Assembly: GCA_017562135.1 (NCBI GenBank)
Contig: QEYB01001642.1
Coordinates: 1,302,001-1,366,000 of the forward strand
Reading direction: 5' to 3'
DNA length: 64,000 bases
Origin: Dipylidium caninum
Lineage: Eukaryota; Platyhelminthes; Cestoda; Cyclophyllidea; Dipylidiidae
A program made the position numbers and the translations under genes. Below the pieces are notes generated by a model. That model ran no database searches and had not been told where the DNA came from. It was given only the letters and a program-made list of their open reading frames with translations. Shown here one piece after another: positions 36,601 through 50,172 of the stretch (the first letter of the stretch is position 1; each line of letters opens with the position of its first letter).

Positions 36601-39260
36601 TGTGGCATAAAATCGCCAACCTTTTTACTTACCAGAATATCTACTCACTGTACTGCACAAGATTGCCAGGCAAGTGAGCAGAAAATCAAGAGCGCTACCG
36701 AAAATATCCGAACTTGAGCAGGTTTGCCGCTTAAATAAAACTTGACGTTTGGTAACAAGGTAGTAATTCCGTATTCAGTGATTGAATTTAATGCAAAACA
36801 GTGCTGTTCCCTGGTCCAATGAGGAAAGAAAGCTAAATTAAGTTAGCCATGCAAGAAAAGGCGGACGACGGTAGAGTGGCCCTCGTTATTGGCCGAGCTC
36901 ACTTCGTGGCGGCCGAAATTGCACAGACAAGGTAAAATTACATGAAATTTCACATCAACAGTCGCGCTAACAGACAACTTCTAGACTCTCTTCTCCATAT
37001 TACCTTCCGTATGGTTATTAAGACACCCAAAAGTAGTTCGCAATAATCAGAAATGTCTTTCAAAATCACAACTTCTTCAATTGATAATGACCGGTCAGAC
37101 GTACACTAATGCAAGTATTAACGAAGAATCAGGAGAATTTACTCCTGATAATAAAGCCGAAAATACGTTTGAACTGGGTCAAGAGCTAACCTTCGGCTTT
37201 GTCTTGCCCGTAGATTCCGCCGAGTCGACGCTCAGCCACGGAGGCCTGCCGTATGAGTGTGCCGCCCTAAATTGAGAGCGTTCAATGCTCGAAGTCAGTA
37301 GAAGCCCAACTCCGACCTCCACACTAGAATTTCACTTTATAGCCAGACTAGATACGTGAGAAAACACCCAATATCCATATGAAATCACAAGAACTCACAT
37401 TATATAATTACTTGAGTCTCTCTCACTTTCGAGTTACAACTTTGGGTGTGGCAACGATGGTCTGGATGGAAAATTTAGACAAGTGGAAGGCGACCGCATG
37501 TGCTCCATTTTGGCTTGATCAGGGTGTAGCCTTATCTCATGTGTAAAAAAGAATAATCTTTGGGGTGTCAAACGCTACTCAGCCAACACGACGAACACAA
37601 AGAGTAGGAAGCCACGTCAAAGTGAAGCGATGTGTACAAAAGGGGAATTATATCCACTACTGTGTGGACGACAAGGTACATATACGCGTAATTAACTAAT
37701 ATTTCGCTCTGATAAAGGTATTTTAAATCGTTTTTATGGTTAGTTTTTCACTGGCAAATCCAATTTCTGAGTATGAAATGGCAATAAAGGGAACGTATTA
37801 TCCTCCCGAAAATGGCTTTCTAATTCAGCTAATTGTAAAAATTATTCAACTGAAAACGAAGCAGAGCGTAAAAAGCAAATAGCATACGGCCGGTAAGTCG
37901 GTTAACTTCATTGCAGAGCTTTAATTCGATTGATATTTTTGGTTTATAAGGACAGTTTAAAATAATGCGCACCAATGCCGCTAGTATTTATGCTGAAGTG
38001 GCTATCCACAGAGTAATTAAAGTGGGAGGAACGCGAGTTTTATTAGGCGGAGCCGGGTTTCGAGAACAAAGGGGTCACATCAAGCTGTGACGGATTTGAC
38101 CATAACGCAGACACTTGCGTGATGTGTGCTTATCCTCCTCCCACGAACAGAAGTCCTATCGAACTCACATTAAACGCGCTGTAAATTTTACTTCGCTGTT
38201 TTGCGCCTACTGCGCCGATAGTGGCAGTCCATTCGAGACGGCTTAGGAGGTGGCGCCATTAGTGGAACTTGCTAAGTTGGCTTCAGCCGATTTTGTAAAC
38301 GGGAACTTGTGGAGGCAAGAGCAGCTGGTGGAACGGTGGCGACTGGACTCGGGTCTCCATGGAAATCAGTGTGGACGATACCTGCAGGGGGGTAACCATT
38401 GTACCCATCAAATCCTGGTCACCGTCTCGCCTTCTTCTCTCCCACCACCGCCACTTTCTTCCGTTGATTCGCCCTCAGCTTCCACGCCTTCACTGGCCAA
38501 GTGGCCTCCGCTGCTACTCCGGAGGCCCATTGTAGAGTACCCACTGGTAGCCATTGCTCCCGTCGACAGGCCTACAAAATCCGCATTATTTCACTAACGG
38601 GTACGAAATCAAAAACCTCTAAATGGGTCGTGCCGGCAAGGGGACACTTTAGTTCGTATTCGAGAAAGTCCATGTTTCCATGCAGTAAGGCTAAGGAGAG
38701 AATGGCTGTCGTGGCACTCTGGACTGTGCAGGCAAGTAAAGTTAAAAGTGAAGGGTCGGGTGGTAATGTTCGCTTTATCCTCCAGCCAAAACTCCTAATA
38801 ACTTTTTGAAAATTTTTGTAAGAGTGTCAACACAGCTTCATCCTTTGGCTTCAGCATCACAGTGCATCTGCATTAGGGGAATGGCTGAGACCACAAAGAA
38901 GTTTTTAACTTTCGAATGTTTAAGGCCATAGTGGGAAGTAGTAATTTTGAATATACCGATGTTAGTGGCGTTGGGAACAAGGCTGGAGTGGGCGCGCTTC
39001 AGCTGGTTAACGCTGCCAACGCCGGAGCCAACGTGTTCGAGAAAGTTGCGGGAAATGCCAAGGGCTCCACAGTGCAGGTGGAGTTGGCTGGACTCGAGAA
39101 GCTGGCGTCGCCGATTTTCGGCGGATTTGGAGCGCAGGGTCATCGACATCGTTCCCACGCGGGCGTGTGCGTAGTTTGGACCCGTCAGCATTGTTGGATG
39201 CGCTCTTCTTGCCGTGGAGGGCCTATATAACATCATAGCGGCTTCATTCATCCCGCTCCT
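27625..39260 (-). CDS. Long chain of low-complexity exons; probable C-terminal tail of the FERM gene
   Basis: Exons that join in phase, 5' to 3': 39260-38957, 38571-38423, 37266-37191, 36410-36148, 36061-35570, 35434-35393, 35057-34980, 34574-34275, 33765-33477, an unresolved exon near 33401-33150, 32706-32361, 32296-32033, 31586-30893, 30497-30292, 30094-29949, 29583-29437 and 28338-27625 (stop). About 1,500 residues result, mostly Ser/Pro/Thr-, His/Arg- or Glu-rich. The 31586-30893 exon has SSSSITSSDEEQ runs, a coiled coil (KLLKRELAKQRQLAAELEEA) and a His/Arg-rich end. The 30094 exon has LPLPPPPP. The last exon has a Glu run and a basic KRSRSRRLAARQRQ near the C-terminus. No folded domain was recognised. 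Function is unknown; a disordered scaffold or signalling tail is inference. Confidence 0.6.
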
Positions 39261-40439
39261 CTAAAGGTGTAGACTCCTGCCTCTTAACAAGCCCCATGAC
39301 AGGAAGATATGTAAAAGATTTGTCTGCAATTTCCCTTGGCAGTAATTATTTGACGGCTCCTTCCGTGTCGTCTTTTACACCAACAATTGTACCACCTCTC
39401 TAACAAATCATTCCTCCTTTTCATGTTATCTCAACAAACGGTGTTTTTACCGAGTGATAAACTAGAGTGACGCTTGTGCGCACTTTATTCCGTTATGGCA
39501 TTGTTAACAGTCCGAGATGTGAATCTATTGCATGCTCAAAAGTCAATCAAGGGAGCAGAATCTTTCCATTTGAGATCTACAGGAAGGGAACTGCTGAGTG
39601 AAACTTTTAGCTAGAGATTATTTCTGTGCCTCTCTTTTCGACATATCTGCAAATATGATAACCGGAAACAAACCTTTCAAATGGCGGCCTTCGCAAATTG
39701 CTCTCACGCATGAAGCGGATGAGCTCCTTCTGGGTTCGGCCAATGTACCTGAAGGCAGATTCACTCGGTTGCCACTTTGTCGTGTTCAAAATTATAAAAT
39801 ACGTATAAAGTGTAGATAAATCTTAATAAGCATTGGACTATCAGAAGACGAAATTTTCGAGACAACGGCTTCTGCATTGAGTGCAAGGCGAGAGTCTGGT
39901 TTCGCGTCATGCGAGTAACAATGTGAGTAGAGGCCTATTCCACCATTGGGAAAGTATAGAAAACCGTATTTTAGCATCTCAAACAGGGAAGTTATCCCTT
40001 CCTTCTATCAGCAGCCGAATGTTTGGCCGAAGTCCTCAAGTTCAAGTCAACTGGGCTAGCGGCCGCAAATGACTCTTTTCAAGTGTCTAGGGTTGGAGAC
40101 AAGGGGAGATTTGAGAGCAGATGATACTCGTCAAATGCACATACAAATTACTCCAATTCCAAGGCCCATTTAATCAAAGATTTCGAGGAGAGCGAATTTT
40201 GTTAAGTGGACACTAAATTCACACGTGGGAAGAGGCTTTCCTTAGGTACTCTCTCCCATTTAAACGGTGAGGAAAAACACTAGGAGAGCAATTGTATTAA
40301 GATAAAGTAGTATTTTTGAGTGCACTTTTGAGCTAATTCCTTCATTATTTCTAGTGAAAGAGGAATTCGTCTCCGCGGAATAAGTTATCAGGGTCACACA
40401 CTTTCACAGAATTCGATTACTTTGAGCTTTGTGCCAAAT

Positions 40440-43400
40440 TCAATGGCCGTAAACTTTTTTTTGAATTTCTATGGAAGTATTATTTTGTTCTGCTCGGTTT
40501 TCTGTGCTCAAAATTGGCTCCATGTCCCAACGCAACGCCAAACAAGAGGAAAGATTGGTTATGCGATGAAAGGCATCTCCATCTTGACGTGGTCTGAGTG
40601 CTCCCTCGAAAAAGGAATCCAGTTTGAAGGGATGTGGTTGTTGAACAGGTGAGGTGGGGACTAGGATCAGCACCGTCGTTGGCTTAGTTGCTTTACTAGG
40701 GTATCTGACTAAAGAAGAGCGCATCAGTCGGAGACAACGGATTAAACTTCAATTTGAGGAATTTTGCTTGCTGTTGGCTTAATGGGAGAAAAAAGCGCAA
40801 TTAATTTAAGGTGAAGGAAATACAGGGGAGAAACAAGGAATGCTTTTTGATAACTTAAGTGAAATAAATTTCTCGAGCATGTGTCTCCTGTCAAACTATT
40901 AACGAATTTCTACTCAAAAACGGAAGTAGCATCTCGTACTTCCATTTATGCTTCTTTACGGCGGACAGATGATTAGACCAGTGAATTAAGCTTCAACGAC
41001 CTTGAATGCGGTTTGGCAGACAAGGTGGTAGGCGGGACTGGTACCGGGATTGGCGCGAACACCACCATTTACTGTCTATTTCACCACGATGGAAAAGCTT
41101 TTCATCAAATGCCTATGGGAAGCGTAATGATTATGACACAATTTGGCTACGGTGCTAGAGAGATAAGGTCATCAAACTAAGTAGAATTTCGAAAATGGTA
41201 ATGCTGAAGGTCAGTTGAGGAAAGTGGTCGAGGGTTAGCGCAGAATATCTTGATGACGTTAAGCCATCCACCCAGTAAGGCAAATAACGTTTAGGAGTTA
41301 GAAAGCACCGAAAAAAAGCGATTAGATGAACCCTCACCGAAAAGACGAACCCTTCGTGACTACCTTTGGTCGCCTCTGCCGTGATCGTTCTTGAAGAGGA
41401 CAGCGGAAGAATGCGTGGTGCTCGATACACTTCTTCCAAAAACGCTTGCAATCGTTCCGCGTATCAAAAAGGAATTCTATTACGTCCTATTCAAGACAAA
41501 AAAGCAAATTTTGACGAGGGAATGTAAATAACCCATTGTGTAGACTAGACTATTTTGACTTCCGTCCTGATGAGCAACAGACAAACCGTCTTCACTCCGC
41601 AAATTTTGTGATCGCCAAGTTGAAGACAGCCAGTCACTAAGTGTTTTGGGTTTGGAGCTTTGGACATTAACGGGAGACAGTGAGAAGTATTTTACTATGT
41701 TTTCCTGAACTTATCAAATCTTCCAACAATTCTGAGATAAAAAAGAAAAGGCAGTAGCAAGGAGGGATGGCATGCCTTTTAGCACATTGCAGAGAAGCGG
41801 GCATATTTCAATAAACGGAAAGAAGTTCGGAGGAAGCTGTCACGACGATGCAAACGTTACTGACATATATTTGGTGTGTCTGCTACCCACTTAGCGTCCG
41901 ATTTTTGAAGAGTACAAATGACGTACGTCCGTTTCTCCTAGAGTCAGCCCAAATAACAGTGTAATTGGGCGCGCATACATATGAAATAGATGGGACTTGA
42001 TTGACACTGATGCAGCGTGGACAAAAAAGAAGAGAAAAATGTGGAAGGTGAACCATTAAAATGGTAGTAGACTTAAATCCCCCCCACTGGAAGGGCAAAA
42101 CCACACAATTTTGTGTTCCAATAAGACGTCCTTAAATAATACGCCGATGATATTAAACGTTAAAACGGTATTTGCCGTAATGTTTGTGTAGACATTTCAC
42201 GGTGTTGGTAACACTTACATAGTCCATTGAATGCAGCTTAATTAGGAAGCGCTTGCGACGGAAGCTCAATTTCCTTATTTTGGCCCACGAGAATGTGTTA
42301 ATTTTCGTCAAATTCTGAAAAACACTCAGACCCAGATGTGTCACTGCCAGACTCATGGGGAGGCCCTCCATGTCCTGAAAGCAAAAGATCCGTGTGAGTT
42401 TGTGGTTCTGTCGGTGGATCGTAGTCACCAAGCCATCATTTCTGTATCCTCAGAGCACTAAAAAACTTTCAAGTCGTGTTGAGAGCGGATGTCTTCAACA
42501 AAGCCTTGTGGCGACCATATGCCCTTCTATAGCGAGGTGCCCATAACTAGCACTTCCATTGCCATAAAAAAGGCCTTCTGTAATTTCACCCCCCGCCCCG
42601 CCAATCCACCTCGGTCCCGCCTAAAATGAATGATATTTCTGAAATATGGGGTCGGAAAGAAATTAAGGAGAAGAGGAAACTCACTTCAGAGAACAAGTTT
42701 CACTCCCGTGCATGATTACCCCAGTGCATATAATATTAAGAATAGCGAAAACCGACATACTGCCCAGACGGCTGATGGATCTCATTGTGGAGGAGATGAA
42801 AATAAGTAGAAGTACTTTTTAAATACTTGGAAGAGATGCCGAAAGCGATATTTCGCATAGAAGGCCTTAGTAGGCGTGAAATGAATGACTTCGAGAGAGG
42901 AGAATTAGCCCTCATGGCCCATTTGGCTTCTCCCTCCCTCCAAGCGCCCTCGATAACCTCTCCCCTGCTGTTTGTATTAAATTTTTGAACCAGAGAGCAA
43001 TGTGGTGCAAAAGTTAAGATAAACTGTACGTTCTCAGATCTCGTTCCTATCCGCGAGATTCAACCATGCGTATCCTATTCACCGCCTAAACCTTGTCCAC
43101 TTAGTCCACATTGCCACCGTGGGTACGTTGCTTCACACTCGAGGAAGAAGAGACTTAACATCTGAAAAATTAACCGTCTAACAAAATCGTCCACACTTTG
43201 CCGAAGTATTCCTGAAAGCGAGCAAACAGTGCGATTCCAAATCCGTTTGCACAACTGGCACTTGGTTGTCAGCAAAACCTCACCAAAGTGGTCAGAAACA
43301 TCATAAACTCGAGGACAAATTCAAGTACCAGTATAGCCTTATGACAGCTTTGATAATAAAAATGTCAGTGATGCGAAAAAAAATAGTTTTTTTGGTCAGT

Positions 43401-46400
43401 TCATGAAAACAAAAGTTCCCCATTCAGCAAATGGAACCAACAAAATTCGGTTTGTGTGGCCATAATGGCTTCACCGTTGCTTGTGAGAGGTTAGACCAAA
43501 TATGTGGCGAGGTGAGAGAAATTTGACAACCGCTCCCATCAACTCCCTTGCAACGCAGATGACACAAAAGTGACAAGTGAGGAGACTTTGTACTCCCTCT
43601 TTGCGAGCCGAAGAGACGAGTCTTAATCCCTGCTAATTGTAAATGAAAGATTAACCCTTCAGTCGTCATGTCTGAACTAAACAACCACGGGAATTGAAAG
43701 TTCATGAGCAGCAAAGTGATCCTGTTCATCGTACGGTCAGCCTGCGATTATGTGCTTGTCTAATAAGGTGACAGGTGTAGGGAATTCGATCGACGCAGGA
43801 TGGAGGAACAATCGGGATGAACACTGGACACGTGCTCATCGGAAAGCACCGAAAGAAGTGACTTAACAAAGTGCCTTCCTCGAAAGGATACTTACTCGTG
43901 CTGGATGAAGTCGTACCCCGTAAAATTCAACTTTTCTTGCGGTATCAAGAAGTGCGAAATCTGCGTCAGTCGGAGACATCCCACTAAGAAATAGAGTAAT
44001 AAATCGGATTACTGCGCAGTTTTTACCCACTTACATACGAAATCGCCCAAGAGCAACCAAATCGAATAATAAACATTTGAAATATCATATTTCATCAAGC
44101 CAGATGTGAGCCGCATTTCTACTCAGCAGTTATTGTTATGAATTTACCTAATTCACCAGAGGCTTTTAGTTGCAAAGATGGGACTATCAAAGTGAACCAT
44201 AGAGGTTAGATGTGAGTTCTTCTTCTGTTAAGCTTTTCAACTCGAATAAATTCATTTGTCGCTTCAAAAAAACAAGTCGGCATTTCTCGGGATGGACTAT
44301 CTGGACACGCTCGCATCTTGCCTACGTAACGTAAGCAGGTGCCTTTCAGTTGCAGGGACTAAAACCTAATTTTCATTCAAGGAAGTCGGGGTTCGACTGA
44401 TTGTCCCTTTCTCCTGTACAGTTTTTAAGACGGATTTTGTTAGTAGTGTGTCACTGAGATCTTTTTTTGACTCTTCCAAAATTGCTTGCTGAAGAACTAG
44501 GTATGTGGAGCTGAAAATGTGCAGGAAAGCAGAAACAAGTCCATGGGATCTGCAAGAGAAAAGCAGCTCTGGGGCATATGTTAGACGTCGCGAGACAGAC
44601 ATCGCATCGTCCAGTCAGTGGCATTCCATTATTCGCCTTCACCTCGTCCAATAAGATTGTCGCCGCGGTCGTCACGTGGGCAATAAGACTGCCGTGTTGC
44701 CAAACATGTAGTTTCACTAAGGTGGTCAGTGTTCCACTCCTTTCGTCTCCACAGAGGCAATAGCAATGGTGAGGGGAAAACAATAGACAGATACACGGAG
44801 ATTTATTCACATGACTAATTGGAAGTAACGCGATGGATAGAAATATAACAAGTGGTAGACGTTTTGGTCTGGAGTTTTTGATGATTAAAAAAATGCCTAT
44901 TTTTTAAGTTTCGGGCTCAAGTGCTAGACCTAGGCTGAAAAATGAGATGGAAAGCCCATTTGAGACCTTTAACTAAGGAAAAAGTGGGATCACAATTTGT
45001 TTGAAGGGCTGCCTAATTATTCTCATCTGCTACTTCACTTCTAGCATTTTTCGCTAGGACAGAGCTGAGTTATAGCTAATGTGGCTCTAATTTCACCTGA
45101 TATTTTTCAATACCTCCACTTCTGAAGTCTATTTGCTTACAGGTTGGGCTAAACTTCTTCTCATATAGTAGCACTTTCAGGTTTATGATCCGTGAAATCA
45201 TATTTCAGGGTGTTAATCGGGAAGACTTCATTGTCTCTGGAGAGACGATAACTCAATGCATAGACTCAATAATCCTCAACCGCGACAACGCCTAGTCTTT
45301 GACAATCCCCGCATCACACTGTACAGCGAGATCATTACGGAGAACGTAGGAGATGGTAAAAGCTGAAGACACTTCAGACTCCAGTTATAGCACTTTAGTT
45401 GCGACCGAAAGGGACATTACAATTAAAGTGTTTATTTCTGAGGTGTGTTGATCTCAGAATCACCCCTTATTTACACGATGACACAAAAAAGTAAAAACGA
45501 GCCAAAAGGAGCTGGTAAGCTGGATCTACGAACGGAACAGTTTCTCATGCCTAGATTAGCCTCTCCCATCATTGTACCAAAGAAATACATTTCATCATTC
45601 AATTTTATACCGACGGTTTGTAATTAGGTTTTGACGTTAGTGTCACTAAAAAAGTCAAATTTTGCAAGATAGAGCGACGTAAATTTTCCTCCAGTCGTGT
45701 ATGAGCTCATGCCGGGGATTACTGGAGCCCAGTTGACTACGTGGCCTGAAGGCTCGACACTTATTATTATGCGAACGTCCTGTTGAAAATAAACGTAAGT
45801 CAAGTTCTTCAGGTCTATAAATATCCTAAAGAAGGGAAAGATAACGGCAACCATGACCATTTCGAACTCAAATATATTACAATTTTGGCCTTTAGTAACT
45901 ATTCCCGGTATTGACAACGAAGAAGAATAAAAAGGACTTTCTGTACTCCATGAGGAAACCATCAAAACGGGACAGAAGGTGATGACGTGGTAGTGAGTGA
46001 ACTAACGTAATCACACAAGAAATAAACAAGCAAAAAAAGCTCAGTATGAAAGTAGACTTTGCTATACTTACATGTGGTTCTTATGGAAGTCCATGACCCT
46101 CCGCAGCGATCGTCGTTTGGTTCGTGGAGTACTTTTAGGTTCCGCAAATAGCTAATGTCACGGTACTCTTCTTTTATGAAATCCCCAATCTCAGCTAAAT
46201 TTAAGATAATCAAATTCAGTAAATTCACCAAAAGATATACTAAGACGAGGCATACAAAACACTACTTAACAGAAAAACCGGGTCGAGGTATGAAGGGGAA
46301 GAGTTGCCTCAGCCGCTAATCAAGACTTCCACTCTCCTCAACGTCTGTAAGACCGTCGCAACAAACAAGCCATTTCAGATATCAACTGCAAAGTAGCACA

Positions 46401-48953
46401 GAAGATCATCGGAAAAAAGTCCCTGCATTATCCTTAATCTCGTCCTTCGAACGCAACGAATTTGGAGCAAATGCAGCGACTCACCGAGAAGTCGACTTCC
46501 TCCCCTACGTCACAACATCCGTGACCGTTTTATAACTCACCAGTCAATATAACGACAGAGAACGGTAGCTCTACATTACATTCGTCTGCACTGCCTGACA
46601 AAAGAAACCCGCTAAACAGAGGGAGCCGTTGTCCTAAGTGCTTCTAAGCACACACACACACACACACACAGTCCACTGTCGAAGCTGGAATAAGCCCAAC
46701 TGTAATCTTCGCTTTTCAGATAAAGCGAGAAATTCTGCGGAGTATTGTGGTAAAAATTCCTCCAAGCACCATCCCCACCAGAGCAAAAAGTAATTCCGCT
46801 GCCCGTATGGCATTGCTGCAAAGCAAGGCTGTAATTCCTTTCAAAATCGACTCATTTCGTGGAAATACTGACTGTTGATTTTTGCAAGTTCGACAGGCCT
46901 ATATTTCACAGCCAGGTAAGAGTTATTAATGGGAAATACAGGCAGGGGAGTTAGGAACTAAAAATGACGATGTGGTTCCCACCTTGCACGATGTAGGAAC
47001 CAAGGAGAGCGGCTGTGTTTTCACTGCATATCAGAACACCAGTGACTAAATCTCGCTTTATTTGAAGCGCAAAGAGGTATCTACAAACAAAAGACACTTT
47101 GATGAGGGGAGCTCACGGGATTCTACAATTTATTACACTATGGCGTCATCAGAAGAGGCGGCTCGTATAAAAAAAAGTAAAGAAGACATTAGGGTATTTT
47201 TATTAGACCAAAATTAAGTTGGGGCAACGTGTTTGGCGTCTGCTGAAGGGATTGCTAGTGATGTCAATGAGTACGACCTTGGATAAGAAACAACCACGTC
47301 ACTGCGAAAGACCGCTTTTTAATTCGAGCTGTTAACAAAACCAGTTAAAATGCAAATAGCCACTTTACGGGATCATTTACACCAAAACAGTATTCTACAA
47401 AAATAGCAACATTCCATAGAAATGCCTCCAACACGTGCAAGCACTCATCAAAAGTAAAATGTACTTACGAGCAACTTTTAATAGCGTATGCAAACTGAAC
47501 AAAATATGTTATACGAAAAAGAAAAAAAGTTAGATGGGTCTGCAGTGTTGAACTGATAATGAACTCCTCCGGTTGAGGCACAAAATCTCATCTTCACCCT
47601 GGCTAAGACCTCAAAGTGCATAATATTTCCTCAGCAGGATTATGTTGAATTTGTGATTGAGCAAAATACGCAGTCACCTTAAATTTCAATCAATTTCTGC
47701 ACAAATACTAGTCTAACCAAATTGACGAGACAAAACAAAACAATTCCACATTTGTGACGCAAGAGAAGGATAAAAACAATAGTTCTGGAATTGGTGCAGG
47801 AAGAAAGCAAAATATTGCCACAATGGCTAGGCATTGCTGACAAAGTATAGCGTGACTAAATACCACAAAACCGTTTCTCGAAGCTCAAGTAACATTTAAT
47901 AAATGCGTTGAAATGTACGCTCAAATGGTTGCTTTGTAATAAAGCCACAAAAAATGCACCTGTGGGAGGAGATAGGCTAAATCGAAAGAAGAGCACGGCC
48001 AATGTTGATTAATCCAATGATAAATACAAACTGCATCTTGTAAATATATGGCATACATCACCTTGTGTACTCTTCTTCCAGAAGATTCGGATGAGGTGTA
48101 TAGAATTTGACACAAAATCGAAATACCAAGTCTTTGCCATGAGCAACTTGGCGCACTAAAGGTCGCGTATGGTCCAACCAACACTAAATAGAAACAGTAA
48201 ATGTTGAGCCTCTGTACAAATTAGGAACTGAACCTCAGTGGGTCATCATCACTTCGTCATGTGCAGGGGCTTGAAACAGGTCCAAACTGCCCCACCCTCT
48301 ACAAAACGAACTGGTCTCCCAATCTCTCTCCCCGGTTAAAAAGCGCCAGGTTATGACTTTTGAATTAGACAATAAGGATTATGGTCGGCTTATCAAGGAA
48401 AGGCCTTATTAAACATAAGGGTGTCTTAAAATGTGCAATCGGCATTCGCGGAGTTATGGCCAACAAAACAACAGAATAACTTGCACATAAACAGCACGGG
48501 CACATAACTTAAGTCGACGTCAATTCGTTAATCTGCTTTTAAAGGTGAATAAACACAAGCAAGGAGAAAAAAAGAACAAATAGGAAGTTTCGCCTAAATT
48601 ATCTGCGTGTTTGCAGACGACTACTATTATTCAAGACACGCAATCACACTAGCACACCATGAAACCGTGTTCAAAATTTTTTTGTAATATTTCGGAAAGT
48701 ATTCACAAACGACTAGGATTAAGTACCCTGACTCCATCTTCATTCATATACTCGAGATCGAAGTAATCTGATTCGAGGATATTGAATTTGCGTATTACTT
48801 GTACGTACAGATCGGCACCACTCGCATGATGCTGAAAAATTAAAACAACAATGAAAGGCATCCAACAATGGCTTAAAAATGCAGTGAACTACCACTTACT
48901 GGAAGGTTGAAATTAGGTACGGTTTCATCGAGATGCAAGACGCCGCACGTTGA
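40440..48953 (-). CDS. FERM-domain protein, closest to FARP/FRMD7 (5' exon missing)
   Basis: Recognised exons, 5' to 3': 48953-48900, 48831-48727, 48155-48062, 47080-46983, 46194-46072, 43983-43896, 42374-42219, 41486-41338 and one starting at 40704 that stays open to 40440. They give F1 (ILESDYFDLEYMNEDG; VFRFCVKFYTPHPNLLEEEYTR), F2 ([38 protein letters not shown]) and F3 (MSLAVTHLGLSVFQNLTKINTFSWAKIRKLSFRRKRFLIKL), then CKRFWKKCIEHHAFFR and KGSSFRYPSK, the start of the FERM-adjacent region. TKIN.F.WAKIRKLSF+RK.FLIKL is characteristic of FARP1/2 and FRMD7. FERM domains bind membrane lipids and receptor tails. One F1 exon near 48.3 kb and the start exon are unresolved, and 46194-46072 has a frame break. 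No DH-PH domains were found, unlike FARP. Confidence 0.85.
46649..46670. repeat. (CA)11 microsatellite
   Basis: Uninterrupted CA dinucleotide run inside an intron of the FERM gene. Confidence 0.9.
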
Positions 48954-50122
48954 CTGTTTTGATTTTTTTCTCAATCGTGCCGGTTTTTTCAACAGCTTCA
49001 ATCGTCATTTCCAGCACTATTCACTTAAACAACAAAAGTTCAACATAATCAGTAACAAAGCAGTCTCAAATTCGCACCCACTACAAGAAACACCTCAATA
49101 AACTGTATAGAAAAGTATATGTCTACATATAGCGCATATATTAAAAGTATATAGCACACCGCCTTTACACTTGAAGAAAATGGACAGATAAAATACGAGT
49201 TGTTACATAAATAAGTGGGTGTGTAAGTAAAGCGCCAACGAAGGTGGTCAGTTCTAACCCCACAAAATTAGGTCTCAAAAGTTCAAAGGCAACAAGGAAC
49301 ATGCCTCAAGCTTTTTAAGGGATGTTATCACATGGGCCTACTGCTTTAAACACATGCATAAAGTTGGAATGCTAAATAGCTTATGTAGCATTACGACGAA
49401 CTCGGATAGAACTTGCTGGTCATCATTAGGGTAGACGATGAAGGAGACTTACATCCATGCTTCTATCAGGCGCCTTTTAAAGGGCGGCCAGCCCTCATGT
49501 TTTCTAACAGCTAAAACAAGCGGCTCTTGATTTTGACACCCAGCAAATTGTGCAACGCTTTAATTTTTTGTTAGCTAACACAACAGTTTTCGGTGGTGGT
49601 TTTTACCTTAAGCCGTACTCGTACACGTTATTGCACACGTGTTTCTTTTCGCTGTCTCCTAGGTACTCGTAACATTTAGACAGGACAGTGCACTTGATGC
49701 TAATCCGAACTCTTGGAAGTGTAGAACCTGGTCCGGATCTGTGGCCCATACCAACGTTACTGGGCAGTATGGCAATGTAAAATATAATATTCTTCACTAT
49801 ATGCCGTTTTACAATCAGGTATATTGCTGAATGCTACAAGAACACTTTTTGCAGGACACTCCAGGCTTTTGTTATTTCATGAAAAACTCTTGAGTAGTCA
49901 CGGATGCACGCTCTGAATCGTATACTTGGGGCCGTCACAATTCTACTACACCTTATGAAATTCGATTTTACTCTAGGACCTTGGCTTGAACTTTGACAGT
50001 ATGGCTGGGCTGGAGGCGACAACGAAAGAAATGGATCAATTCAAAACGTGTCGAGAGAGGCCTCACATGCGACTCTTAGGAGATTTGTAGATTTGTGTAA
50101 GTTTACATTAGGTCTACGACGG

Positions 50123-50172
<50 letters not shown>

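Noticed and set aside
38250..38597. 115-codon plus-strand ORF
   Set aside because: The opposite strand carries an exon (38571-38423) whose phase fits both neighbours, so this is a shadow.
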